Assembly: GCF_014892575.1 (NCBI RefSeq)
Contig: NZ_JADBGI010000002.1
Coordinates: 306,381-370,380 of the forward strand
Reading direction: 5' to 3'
DNA length: 64,000 nt
DNA from: Nocardiopsis coralli
Lineage (GTDB): Bacteria; Actinomycetota; Actinomycetes; Streptosporangiales; Streptosporangiaceae
Each line of letters begins with the position of its first letter. Positions within the stretch are counted from its first letter, which is position 1. Made by a program: the position numbers and the translations under genes. Under the pieces are notes generated by a model that was given only the letters and a program-made list of their open reading frames with translations, was not told the DNA's origin and did no database searches. Below are positions 25,782-34,505 of the stretch, piece after piece.

Positions 25782-26396
25782 TCAGCCGTCGTCAGGGTGG
25801 TCCGGCCGGTCGAGGTCGGTACGGGCCCGGGCGAGGGACTCGGGGGTGTCGCAGTCGGCGACGGCGCGCTCGTCGGCCGGCCGCAGGAGCACCGGCCCCA
25901 GGGGACCCAGCAGGCGGCGTAGGGACGCGCCCTCGTAACGCTCGAGCGCACCGCGCAGCACCTCGGTGTGCCACAGCCCGGTGAGCCACTGCGGGTGCCC
26001 CTCGGCGTCGCTGTACACCGCGCCCGGGCCGGGGGCGGCGGCCTCCTCGAGGGCGGCCAGGTCGGCGGCGCGCAGGTGCGGCAGGTCGGCGGCGAGCAGC
26101 GCCGTGCGGGCGGCGTGCACGCGCGCCAGGCCGGCGCGCAGGGCGGGCACGGGTCCGCCCCCGGGCGGGTCCTCGCGCACGTACTCGGCGGCCGGACTGG
26201 AGCGCTCCGGTCCGACCACGACCACGTGGGAATCGGGGCTGTGGTCACGCACTGCGGCCACGACCCCTTCCAACAGGGTGCGGCCGCCCACGACCAGGCC
26301 GGGTTTGTCGGCCCCGCCCATGCGGCGTGCGGCCCCGCCCGCGAGGACGACGGCGGCCGTTGCGGGCCCGTGCGGGGCGGCATCGGTGTCGTGCAT
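25782..26396 (-). CDS. mobA: Molybdenum cofactor guanylyltransferase-like NTP transferase
   Basis: A 204-residue MobA-type nucleotidyltransferase. It would attach GMP to molybdopterin-Mo in the cytoplasm. The N-terminal signature AAVVLAGGAARRMGGADKPG is the GTP-binding LAGGxxxRMGxDK motif, and LLAADLPHLRAADLAAL supplies the metal-binding Asp. The ATG at 26396 begins MHDTDAAPHG. It lies 50 bp after rtcB and on the same strand as moaA, so the three may share transcripts. CTP transfer (MocA-like activity) cannot be excluded from sequence alone. Confidence 0.87.
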   Translation of the reverse strand: MHDTDAAPHGPATAAVVLAGGAARRMGGADKPGLVVGGRTLLEGVVAAVRDHSPDSHVVVVGPERSSPAAEYVREDPPGGGPVPALRAGLARVHAARTALLAADLPHLRAADLAALEEAAAPGPGAVYSDAEGHPQWLTGLWHTEVLRGALERYEGASLRRLLGPLGPVLLRPADERAVADCDTPESLARARTDLDRPDHPDDG

Positions 26397-26446
26397 GGTT
26401 CCAGGATGGCGCACCGGCCCGGACGGAGCCCCGGGCCGGTGCCGGC

Positions 26447-27634
26447 TCATCCCTTGACGCAGACGACCTGGCGCAGGTGTGCGACGACCTCGACCAGGTC
26501 GGTCTGGGCCTCGATCACCGACTCCAGGTCCTTGTAGGCGCCGGGGATCTCGTCGATGACGCCGGTGTCCTTGCGGCACTCCACGCCCCGCGTCTGCTCG
26601 AGCAGGTCGCGGCGGGTGAACGTGCGGCGCGCCTTGTTCCGGCTCATCCGGCGCCCCGCCCCGTGGGAGGCGGAGTTGAACGCGTCCGGGTTGCCCAGCC
26701 CGCGCACGATGTAGGTCCCGGTGGCCATGCTGCCGGGGATGACGCCGTACTCGCCCTTGCCGGCGCGGATGGCGCCCTTGCGGGTCACGAGCAGGTCCAC
26801 CCCGTCGTAGGTCTCCTCGGCCACGTAGTTGTGGTGGCAGGAGATCCACTGCTCGAACGTGGTGCGCGGGATCTGCTCGGCGACCGCGCGGCAGGCCAGG
26901 GCCATCATGACGTCGCGGTTGCGCTCGGCATATTCCTGCGCCCAGAACAGGTCGCGGCGGTAGTCCTCCATCTCCGGGGTGTCGGAGACGAAGACGGCCA
27001 GGTCGCGGTCGGGCAGGTCCTGGTTGTGCGGCAGGGCGCGGGCCTTCTCGATGTGGTGGCCGGCGAGCTCGTTGCCGATGTTGCGCGAGCCGGAGTGCAG
27101 CACGAGCCACACCTGCCCGTCGTCGTCCAGGCACACCTCGAGGAAGTGGTTGCCCCCTCCGAGGGTGCCCAGCTGGCGGTGGGCGCGGTCCCGGCGGTGG
27201 TGCACGCTCGGGGCCAGGTCGTCGAAGCCGTCCCAGAACCGCTCCCAGCCGCCCTTGCCCGACAGCGGCAGGGAACGGGGGTCGACGGCCTCGTCGTGCA
27301 TGTGGAAACCGACGGGCACGACCGCCTCGAGGGCCGAACGCAGACGGCGCAGGTCGTCGGGCAGGTCCTCGGCCCGCAGCCCGGTGCGCACGGCGGTCAT
27401 GCCGCAGCCGATGTCGACGCCGACCGCGGCGGGGCTGACGGCATCGCGCATGGCGATCACCGACCCCACCGTCGCACCCTTCCCGAAGTGCACGTCGGGC
27501 ATGACGGCGAGGCCGTGCACCCAGGGGACCCCGCTGATGTTGCGCAGCTGGCCCATCACCTGGTCGTCGACGCCGTCGGGGTCGGCCCACATGCGGATGG
27601 GCACGCGGGTTCCGGACACCTCCTGGTAGGGCAT
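26447..27634 (-). CDS. rtcB: RNA-splicing ligase RtcB
   Basis: A 395-residue RtcB, the GTP- and Mn2+-dependent ligase that joins 2',3'-cyclic phosphate and 5'-OH RNA ends for RNA repair or tRNA splicing. Metal-site motifs are all present: MPDVHFGKGATVGSV, GVDIGCGM with the bridging Cys, LGGGNHFLEV and LHSGSRNIG. The guanylylated His lies in ASHGAGRRMSRNKA. The length and absence of an intein are normal. An exceptionally strong ribosome-binding site, AGGAGGAGGTGA, sits 7 nt before ATG 27634. It is placed between moaA and mobA. No archease or RtcA homologue is in the window. Confidence 0.96.
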   Translation of the reverse strand: MPYQEVSGTRVPIRMWADPDGVDDQVMGQLRNISGVPWVHGLAVMPDVHFGKGATVGSVIAMRDAVSPAAVGVDIGCGMTAVRTGLRAEDLPDDLRRLRSALEAVVPVGFHMHDEAVDPRSLPLSGKGGWERFWDGFDDLAPSVHHRRDRAHRQLGTLGGGNHFLEVCLDDDGQVWLVLHSGSRNIGNELAGHHIEKARALPHNQDLPDRDLAVFVSDTPEMEDYRRDLFWAQEYAERNRDVMMALACRAVAEQIPRTTFEQWISCHHNYVAEETYDGVDLLVTRKGAIRAGKGEYGVIPGSMATGTYIVRGLGNPDAFNSASHGAGRRMSRNKARRTFTRRDLLEQTRGVECRKDTGVIDEIPGAYKDLESVIEAQTDLVEVVAHLRQVVCVKG

Positions 27635-27754
27635 CGCCGGTTCACCTCCTCCTGGGTCGGTTCGTGGCGGGCGCGGGGGCGTGGCGCCGCCTACATCGAG
27701 CCAGAACCGCGGAGGAACGGCAAACGGTTTTCCTGCTGTGCCGCCTGTTGCGGG

Positions 27755-28780
27755 TCAGCCGCCGATCGCCGACATGGGTCGGGAGGGCTGCAGGAAGCTG
27801 GGGTCGTTGATGCCGTGGCCGGGGAGCTTGGGTGCCACCGCGGCCTTCCAGCGTTCGGCGATCTCCTCGTCGGTGGCGCCGTCGCGCAGCGGCGTGCGCA
27901 GGTCCGACTCCTCGCGTGCGAAGAGGCAGTTGCGCACCTGCCCGTCGGCGGTCAGGCGCACGCGGTCGCAGGCCCCGCAGAAGGGTCGGGTGACCGAGCC
28001 GATGACACCGACGTTGGCGGGTTCGCCGTTGGGAAAGGTCTCGCCGGCGACGTGGAAGAGCTCGGCGGGGGCACTGCCGCGGGTCTCGGAGTCGGCCGGG
28101 CGGAGGTCGAACTCGGCCTCCAGGGACTGCAGGATCTCGTCGGCGGTGATCATGGTGTCGCGGCGCCAGCCGTGCTGTGCGTCCAGCGGCATCTGCTCGA
28201 TGAAGCGGAGCTCGTAGCCGTGGTCGATGCTGAAGCGCAGCATGTCGGCGGCCTCGTGCTCGTTGAGGTCGCGCATCAGCACGGCGTTGATCTTGACGGG
28301 GGTGAGCCCGGCCTCAGCTGCGGCAGACAGCCCGTCGAGCACGTCGTGCAGGCGGCGGCGCCGGGCCATCTTCTCGAAGACCTCGGGCTGGAGGGTGTCG
28401 AGGGAGACGTTGACGCGGTCCAGCCCGGCCTCGGCCAGGGCGGGCGCGGTGCGGGCCAGCCCGATGGCGTTGGTGGTCAGGGCGGTCTTGGGCCGGGGGC
28501 TCAGCGCGGTGGTCCCGGCGAGGATGTTCGGGAGGCCGCGGCGCAGGAGCGGCTCGCCTCCGGTGAATCGGACCTCGGTGATGCCCAGACGTGTGACACC
28601 GATGTCGATGAGCCGGAGCAGTTCGTCGTCGGTGAGCAGTTCGGGTTTGGGCAACCACTCCAGGCCCTCGGGGGGCATGCAGTAGGAGCACCTGAGGTTG
28701 CAGCGGTCGGTGAGCGACACTCGCAGGTCGGTCGCCACTCGGCCATAGGAGTCGGCCAGCACGGGCGTCACCCTCTCCAC
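27755..28780 (-). CDS. moaA: GTP 3',8-cyclase (molybdenum cofactor step 1)
   Basis: A 341-residue radical SAM enzyme converting GTP to 3',8-cyclo-GTP, the first step of molybdopterin synthesis. The N-terminal cluster motif is CNLRCSYC near residue 28. The second Fe-S cluster is CGACDRVRLTADGQVRNC in the C-terminal third. The protein ends in the conserved Gly-Gly (SAIGG), needed for activity. It starts MERVTPVLADSYGR. It shares its strand with rtcB (120 bp downstream) and mobA. Other moa/moe genes are not in the window. Confidence 0.96.
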   Translation of the reverse strand: MERVTPVLADSYGRVATDLRVSLTDRCNLRCSYCMPPEGLEWLPKPELLTDDELLRLIDIGVTRLGITEVRFTGGEPLLRRGLPNILAGTTALSPRPKTALTTNAIGLARTAPALAEAGLDRVNVSLDTLQPEVFEKMARRRRLHDVLDGLSAAAEAGLTPVKINAVLMRDLNEHEAADMLRFSIDHGYELRFIEQMPLDAQHGWRRDTMITADEILQSLEAEFDLRPADSETRGSAPAELFHVAGETFPNGEPANVGVIGSVTRPFCGACDRVRLTADGQVRNCLFAREESDLRTPLRDGATDEEIAERWKAAVAPKLPGHGINDPSFLQPSRPMSAIGG

Positions 28781-29069
28781 TCTGAGCTCTCGGGCGGGTC
28801 CTTCGTTCTGTACCCGACCGAGCGCTACCCACTGTTCAACGCAAATGGTCCCATTTCACAGCGAGTAACGCATTTCGCGCCTTATGGCACAGTTCACGTG
28901 TATTGGGGGAACAATAGAGCCCACTGAGAACTTCCGTGCCCCGTAGATCCCCGATCGTTACGCGCCCGACGCCTCGCGGGCCCCCGGTTCCGGCCTCTAG
29001 AGTTCGTTCGGCAGACCCCTGGGGCAGGCATGCTCCCAGACGAGGGAACGGACGAGGAGGCACAACACG
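28781..29069. promoter_or_regulatory. moaA/lipase divergent spacer
   Basis: 289 bp including an AT-rich patch at about 28825-28925, which is rare here and probably holds the moaA promoter (minus strand). No open frame or named riboswitch is evident; a molybdenum-cofactor riboswitch would be expected only if its conserved core could be folded, and I did not find it. Confidence 0.35.
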
Positions 29070-29891
29070 GTGATCACCACACGCGAGTGGGCCATCGCGG
29101 GCGACCCCGCGGGCACGGCCAAGCTGGCGGCGCGGGCCTGGGCCCCGGCCGGGAGCGAACCGACCTGGCTGGCGGTCCTGGTGCACGGCTACGGCGAGCA
29201 CCTGGGCCGGTACCACGCGGTAGCCGAGGACCTGATCGCCGCGGGGGCCGTGGTCTACGGCGCCGACCACCGCGGGCACGGAAACTCCTCCGGGGAGCGT
29301 GTCCTCATCGACGACTACAGCGGTGTGGTCGAGGACGTGCACCGCGTCGTCTCCCAGGCCCGAACCGCCTACCGCACGCTCCCGCTGGTGCTCATCGGCC
29401 ACTCGATGGGCGGGCTCATCGCCGCGCGCTACGCCCAGGTCCACCCGGGGTCGATCCAGGCGCTCGTGCTCTCGGGGCCGGTCCTGGGCCGGTGGACCGC
29501 CTTGGAACAGCTGCACGCGGCCGAGGAGATCCCCGACGACCCGATCGACCCGTCCACGCTCTCCCGCGACCCCGCGGTGGGGCGCGCCTACGTCGAGGAC
29601 GAGCTGGTCTGGCACGGCCCGTTCAAGCGGCCCACCGTCAACGGTCTGATGACCGAGCTCGAGCGCGGACGCGCGGCGGGCTCCATCGGGTCGCTGCCGC
29701 TGCTCTGGCTGCACGGCTCCGAGGACACCCTGGTCCCGGTCTCCGACACGGTCACCGGTATCGCGTCGCTGGGCGGCGAGGACGTGAGCGCACGCATCTT
29801 CCCCGGCGCCCGCCACGAGATCTTCAACGAGACCAACCGCGACGAGGTGCTGGCCGAGGTGACCCGCTTCGCCCACCGTTTCTCTCTGTAG
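29070..29891 (+). CDS. Alpha/beta hydrolase, monoacylglycerol lipase-like
   Basis: A 273-residue serine hydrolase of the monoglyceride lipase type. VLVHGYGEHLGRYHAVAEDL is the oxyanion-region HGxxEH motif, VVYGADHRGHGNSSGER is typical of the family, and the nucleophile elbow is GHSMGG. The Asp lies in LHGSEDTLVPVSD and the catalytic His in GARHEIFNE. No signal peptide is seen, so it is probably cytoplasmic and acts on monoacylglycerols or similar esters. GTG 29070 begins the family-like N-terminus; its SD (GAGGAGGC) lies a little far upstream. Confidence 0.92.
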   Translation: MITTREWAIAGDPAGTAKLAARAWAPAGSEPTWLAVLVHGYGEHLGRYHAVAEDLIAAGAVVYGADHRGHGNSSGERVLIDDYSGVVEDVHRVVSQARTAYRTLPLVLIGHSMGGLIAARYAQVHPGSIQALVLSGPVLGRWTALEQLHAAEEIPDDPIDPSTLSRDPAVGRAYVEDELVWHGPFKRPTVNGLMTELERGRAAGSIGSLPLLWLHGSEDTLVPVSDTVTGIASLGGEDVSARIFPGARHEIFNETNRDEVLAEVTRFAHRFSL

Positions 29892-29932
29892 GCCCGGCCC
29901 CCGCAGGTCGGTCCCGGCGCCGGCCCCCCGTG

Positions 29933-31393
29933 TCAGACGTAGAGGCGGCCCCGCGGCTGGGCCGGGTGGTCGAGCGTCTCGTCGTAGGCAGCGGCCAACC
30001 GGTCCACCGCGTCGGCCAGGACCTCCGGCGGTTGGGTGTAGGACAGGCGCAGGTAGCGCTCCAAGGTCCCGTCGGAGCCGAAGACCGGGCCGGCCGCCGG
30101 GTGCACCCCGTGCCGCCCGGAGGTCTCGGCCAGGGCGGTCGCCACGGGTTGGGGCAGCGACACCCACACCACGAGCCCGCCCGCCGGGACGCTGGGCCGC
30201 CACGACGGCAGGCGCTCGCGCAGGGCCTCGAGCAGTGCGTCGCGGTTGCGGCGGAGCTGGCGGCTGCGTTCGGCCCGGATCCGCAGCACGTCGGCGAGCA
30301 GGTGCGTGGCCATGAGCTGGTCGTGCACCGAGCCCGCGAGGTCGAAGCGCTGGCGCACCGCCATGAGCCGGTCGACCATCGGCGGTGTCGTCCGGATCCA
30401 TCCCACCCGGAGCCCGCCCCACAGGAGCTTGGCCACCGACCCCACGGTCAGCACCCGCCCGTCGGTGTCGTGGGCGGCCACGGGGGTGGGCAGGTCCCCG
30501 GAGTCGATGGCCAGTTCCGCGACCGACTCGTCGACGATCAGGTGGCTGCCGGCGCGGCGGGCCTCCCGGACCAGCACACGGCGTTCGTCGTCGTCCATGA
30601 GCGCCCCGGTCGGGTTCTGGAAGTCGGGCACCATGTAGGCGGTCGCGGGCCTCCACTGGCGGAAGGCGTCCACCAGGTAGTCCATGTCCCAGCCCTGCGG
30701 CGTCGCCCCGGTGGTACGGATCCTGGCGCCGCCCCGCCTGAGGGCGTCCAGGGCGTGGGGATAGGTGGGCGACTCCACCAGCACGTCGTCGCCCTGTTGC
30801 ACGAGCAGTTCCACGGCCATGGTGATCGCCTGCTGGGCCCCGTTGGTGACGAAGATCTGCTCGGGTGTGGTGGGCAGCCCGCGTTCGACGTAGCGCCGGG
30901 CGATGGCGTGGCGCAGTTCCGGCAGACCGTAGGGGTAGTAACCGATGCCCCCGGTGTGCGCGGCGAGCTGTTCGGAGGCGTGGAAGGAGGCCTCGCGCAG
31001 CCCGTCGACGGCCGGCGGCGCGGCCACGCCCAGGTCGATGTGTTCGGTGGTGGGCGCGAACGAGGTGGGCCCCTTCGCCCCGGTGTCGGGCAGCACGGTC
31101 CAGCTGCCCGCGCCCTGCCTGCTGTCGAGGAATCGGTGGTCGCGCAGCCACGCGTAGGCGGCGGTGACGGTGTTGCGGCTGACCCCGAGTGCGGCGGCCA
31201 GGTCGCGTTCGGCCGGCAGGCGGGTGTGGGTGGGCACACGGCCGTCCAGGACGAGGCCGCTCACGGACCGGGCGATCGCGAGGTAGTAGGGGCGTTCGAC
31301 GGGCGCCGCACCGATGAGCCGGGCCAGGAGCGGTCCGTTGATGCGGCGGGTCCCGCCCCCGGTCCCCGGTCGGTCGGTGCGCTGCCTCGTCAT
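29933..31393 (-). CDS. MocR-family regulator of YczR type (GntR HTH + aminotransferase fold)
   Basis: A 486-residue chimeric regulator. Residues ~22-95 form a GntR winged HTH (RLPAERDLAAALGVSRNTVT). The rest has the fold-type I PLP aminotransferase fold, with the PLP lysine in TVGSVAKLLWGGLRVGW and the conserved VPDFQNPTGALM. MocR proteins sense PLP or amine adducts. ATG 31393 follows GGAG; an upstream ATG is less likely. It is divergent from a YczE-type membrane protein, exactly the YczR-YczE pairing known in many bacteria, so it should control yczE. Confidence 0.92.
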   Translation of the reverse strand: MTRQRTDRPGTGGGTRRINGPLLARLIGAAPVERPYYLAIARSVSGLVLDGRVPTHTRLPAERDLAAALGVSRNTVTAAYAWLRDHRFLDSRQGAGSWTVLPDTGAKGPTSFAPTTEHIDLGVAAPPAVDGLREASFHASEQLAAHTGGIGYYPYGLPELRHAIARRYVERGLPTTPEQIFVTNGAQQAITMAVELLVQQGDDVLVESPTYPHALDALRRGGARIRTTGATPQGWDMDYLVDAFRQWRPATAYMVPDFQNPTGALMDDDERRVLVREARRAGSHLIVDESVAELAIDSGDLPTPVAAHDTDGRVLTVGSVAKLLWGGLRVGWIRTTPPMVDRLMAVRQRFDLAGSVHDQLMATHLLADVLRIRAERSRQLRRNRDALLEALRERLPSWRPSVPAGGLVVWVSLPQPVATALAETSGRHGVHPAAGPVFGSDGTLERYLRLSYTQPPEVLADAVDRLAAAYDETLDHPAQPRGRLYV

Positions 31394-31540
31394 GGGGGGT
31401 CTCCTCACCGCGGATGAACGGTCCACTTTCGTGGATTGGCTCTTCAAAGCCGACCTCTGGTTACGCCACTCTATCGAGGTGGCCCGACGCCCGGCCTTTC
31501 ATCCCACCACCCGATCAATGACCGAAGGAGAGTCTCACCC

Positions 31541-32233
31541 GTGTCCGAACCGTCCCGTCCCCGACCAGCCCCGCCCCTGGTCGGGCGCCTGCTCATCATC
31601 CCCGTGCTGCCTCGTCCCCGGTTGCGCCGCCTCGCTCAGCTCTACGCAGGCCTGTACCTCTACGGCCTGAGCGGGGCCCTGCTGATCCGCTCGGACCTGG
31701 GCGCGATGCCGTGGGACGTACTCCACCAGGGGTTGTCCGCGCAAACGGGGTGGTCGGTGGGCACGTGGAGCATCGTGGTCGGTGCCCTGCTCATGCTGTT
31801 GTGGATCCCCCTGCGCCAGAAGGCCGGGCTGGGCACGCTCAGCAACGTGGTCGTGATCGGGCTCTCGATCGACCTGTCCCTGTGGCTGCTGCCCGAGACC
31901 GGCCTGCTGCCGCTGCGCGTGCTCCTGCTGGCCCTGGGCGTTCTTGTGTGCGCTGTGGCGACCGGGTGCTACATCGGTGTGGGGCTCGGCCCCGGACCGC
32001 GCGACGGCCTCATGACCGGCCTGGCCTCGCTGGGCCTGTCCGTGCGCCTGGCCCGGACCCTCATCGAGGTGACGGTGGCGCTGAGCGGGTTCCTCCTCGG
32101 CGGCACGGTGGGTGTGGGGACGCTGGTGTTCATGCTCGCGATCGGCCCCCTGGCACAGGTGTTCCTGCCGCGGATGCGCATGCCTGACGCGCCGCAGCGG
32201 CCCCCGGAGCCGTCGGACCATCAGCCGTCCTGA
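31541..32233 (+). CDS. YczE/YitT-type integral membrane protein
   Basis: A 230-residue polytopic protein with about five hydrophobic segments. Family features include LYLYGLSGALLIRSDLGAMP and PWDVLHQGLS near the N-terminus, and GCYIGVGLGPGPRDGLMTGL, the YczE signature GxGxGxRDGL. It is divergent from its presumed regulator, the MocR/YczR protein, with a 147-bp spacer. GTG 31541 has AAGGAGAG upstream. The transported substrate is unknown in this family. Confidence 0.88.
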   Translation: MSEPSRPRPAPPLVGRLLIIPVLPRPRLRRLAQLYAGLYLYGLSGALLIRSDLGAMPWDVLHQGLSAQTGWSVGTWSIVVGALLMLLWIPLRQKAGLGTLSNVVVIGLSIDLSLWLLPETGLLPLRVLLLALGVLVCAVATGCYIGVGLGPGPRDGLMTGLASLGLSVRLARTLIEVTVALSGFLLGGTVGVGTLVFMLAIGPLAQVFLPRMRMPDAPQRPPEPSDHQPS

Positions 32234-32650
32234 GGACGGGCCCTCGGGTCACCGGTCGATAACTTCTGCCGCGACGAAGCCTCCCATATGCCGACATACC
32301 TCGTGCATTCTCGGGTGCACGTGCAATCGGAGGTGGCCAGCACCCTCCGGGGCGTGGAAGATGGAGCGCGGCGGACACCGGCCGCCCCGTTTCCGGGGTT
32401 CTGCCGTGCCGATCTTTTCGGCCGCCCCCACCTGGGCACATATCCCGTGTGACGACGACGGGCGGCCAGGGGGAGGCGGCCATGTCCGAGGCGGCGGCCC
32501 ACGGCCCGCCGGCGACCACCTGTCGCCGCCGGGAACCGGGCCGGGCCCCGAGAGGCGCGCACACCGGCGTGCGCGATGCGACCCGCGACGGCACCGACGC
32601 CCCGGCCCCGGGCCGGGAGCAGAGCCCGGCGCAGTGACCATGACGACGTG
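32234..32650. other. 417-bp region before the GH15 gene
   Basis: No well supported gene. Two short, four-base-overlapping frames exist (ATG 32288 to stop 32452, 54 codons; GTG 32449 to stop 32637, 62 codons). Their Arg/Pro/Thr-rich products match nothing I know. An in-frame ATG at 32482 in the second follows GGGGGAGG, so a small peptide is possible but weak. The region 32260-32330 is AT-richer and could be a promoter for the GH15 gene. Confidence 0.35.
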
Positions 32651-34456
32651 ATGGGGGTGAGCGGCGTGCCCGGATGGATCGAGGACTACGCACTCATCGG
32701 CGACATGCAGACCGCGGCGCTGATCGGTCGGGACGGGTCGGTCGACTGGCTGTGCCTGCCCGACTTCGATTCCTCCTCCTGTTTCACCGCGCTGCTCGGT
32801 GACGAACAGAACGGGTGCTGGACCATGCGCCCGGCCGAGGGTCCGCGCGAGGCCACCCGCCGCGGGTACCGGGGCGAGACGCTGGTGCTGGAGTCGGAGT
32901 GGGACACCGACACCGGAACGGTGCGGGTCATCGACTTCATGCCCCCGCGCGGCGGCGCCCCGCACGTGGTGCGCATCGTCGAGGGTGTGCGCGGGTCGGT
33001 GCAGATGCACACCTCCCTCCGCCTGCGTTTCGACCACGGCCACGTCGTGCCGTGGATGCACCGCGAGGGGTCCGAGCTCGTGGCCATCGCCGGACCGGAC
33101 GCCGTGTGGTTGAGCGCCCCCATCGAGCTGCAGGGCCACAACTTCACCCACGACGCGACCTTCACGGTCACCGCGGGCCAGCGCATCCCCTTCGTGATGA
33201 CCTGGCACCCCTCCCAGACCGAGGAGTCCGACCACCTGGACGCGGAGAAGGCCCTCTCGCGCACCCAGCGGTTCTGGCAGGACTGGGCGACGCAGTGCTC
33301 CTACGACGGCCCCCACCGCGAGGCGGTCGTGCGCTCCCTCATCACCCTCAAGGCCCTGACCTACCGGCCCACCGGCGGGATCGTCGCCTCGCCCACCACG
33401 TCCCTGCCCGAGGAGATCGGCGGGGTGCGCAACTGGGACTACCGCTACTGCTGGCTGCGGGACGCCACGATCACCCTGGAGGCGCTGATCCGCTCCGGGT
33501 ACAAGGACGAGGCCTGGGCCTGGCGCGAGTGGCTCGTGCGGGCGGTGGCCGGCGAACCGCAGATCATGCAGATCATGTACGGGATCCGGGGCGAACGGCG
33601 CCTGACCGAGTGGGAGGCCGACTGGCTGCCCGGGTACGAGGGTTCGCGCCCGGTGCGGATCGGCAACGCCGCCGTGGGCCAGTACCAGCTCGACGTCTAC
33701 GGCGAGGTCATGGACGTGCTCCACCTGGCGCGGCGCCACGGGATCCGCGGCGGCGACCACCTGTGGGGTCTGCAGCGTTCCCTCGTCAACTACCTGGAGT
33801 GGTGCTGGGACGAGCCGGACGAGGGCCTGTGGGAGGTGCGCGGGCCGCGCCAGCATTTCGTGCACTCCAAGGTCATGGCGTGGGTGGCGGCCGACCGCGC
33901 GGTGCGCAGCATCGAGGAGTTCGGCAAGGAGGGCCCCGTGGAAAGGTGGCGGGCCCTGCGCGACACCATCCACGCCGAGGTCTGCGAGTACGGGTACGAC
34001 CCGCAGCGCAACACCTTCACCCAGTACTACGGCAGCAAGGAGCTCGACGCCGCCCTCCTGCTGATCCCCGAGGTCGGGTTCCTGCCCTACGACGACCCCC
34101 GTGTGGTCGGCACGATCGAGGCGATCCGCAAGGACCTCATGGTGGACGGTTTCGTGCTGCGTTACCGCACCGACCTGGAGACCTCCGCCGACCAGCTCCC
34201 CGGCGACGAGGGTGCGTTCCTGGCCTGCAGTTTCTGGATGGCCAACGCACTGCTGTCCATCGGCCGCGAGGACGAGGCCAACGAGCTCTTCGAACGCCTG
34301 CTGTCGCTGCGCAACGACGTCGGGCTGCTCGCCGAGGAATGGGACCCGCGCGCGGGTCGCCAGGTCGGCAACTTCCCGCAGGCCTTCAGCCACGTCCCCC
34401 TGGTCACGACCGCCCTCAACCTCCATACTCGCGAGGGCGCCTGGCGCGTGGACTGA
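32651..34456 (+). CDS. Glycoside hydrolase family 15 protein (glucoamylase/trehalase-like)
   Basis: A 601-residue cytoplasmic GH15 enzyme. The N-terminus IEDYALIGDMQTAALIGRDG, then SVDWLCLPDFDSSSCF, is typical of bacterial GH15 proteins acting on trehalose or short alpha-glucans. The (alpha/alpha)6 barrel holds NWDYRYCWLRDATITLEALI with the catalytic-region Asp, LQRSLVNYLEWCWDEPDEGL, and near the end LLAEEWDPRAGRQVGNFPQA with the general-base Glu. There is no signal peptide. Mycobacterial relatives are trehalases; the substrate here is inferred. The start could be GTG 32666, which has a GGGGGTGAG directly upstream. Confidence 0.9.
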   Translation: MGVSGVPGWIEDYALIGDMQTAALIGRDGSVDWLCLPDFDSSSCFTALLGDEQNGCWTMRPAEGPREATRRGYRGETLVLESEWDTDTGTVRVIDFMPPRGGAPHVVRIVEGVRGSVQMHTSLRLRFDHGHVVPWMHREGSELVAIAGPDAVWLSAPIELQGHNFTHDATFTVTAGQRIPFVMTWHPSQTEESDHLDAEKALSRTQRFWQDWATQCSYDGPHREAVVRSLITLKALTYRPTGGIVASPTTSLPEEIGGVRNWDYRYCWLRDATITLEALIRSGYKDEAWAWREWLVRAVAGEPQIMQIMYGIRGERRLTEWEADWLPGYEGSRPVRIGNAAVGQYQLDVYGEVMDVLHLARRHGIRGGDHLWGLQRSLVNYLEWCWDEPDEGLWEVRGPRQHFVHSKVMAWVAADRAVRSIEEFGKEGPVERWRALRDTIHAEVCEYGYDPQRNTFTQYYGSKELDAALLLIPEVGFLPYDDPRVVGTIEAIRKDLMVDGFVLRYRTDLETSADQLPGDEGAFLACSFWMANALLSIGREDEANELFERLLSLRNDVGLLAEEWDPRAGRQVGNFPQAFSHVPLVTTALNLHTREGAWRVD

Positions 34457-34505
34457 CCTCAGGGGCATCCGGCCCCCTCTGCTCTTCATGAGAGGAACAG
34501 GAAGA

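Noticed and set aside
25441..25938. Open frame of 165 codons on the plus strand before mobA
   Set aside because: It overlaps the 3' end of mobA in antisense, has no ribosome-binding site and an Arg/Pro-rich composition with no domain.
28781..28930. Molybdenum-cofactor riboswitch before moaA
   Set aside because: The AT-rich stretch does not fold into the expected multi-helix pattern by eye, and no conserved sequence was recognised.
32288..32637. Two short overlapping frames upstream of the GH15 gene
   Set aside because: Arg/Pro/Thr-rich products, only a fair ribosome-binding site for one internal start, no known relatives; kept only as a note in the spacer entry.
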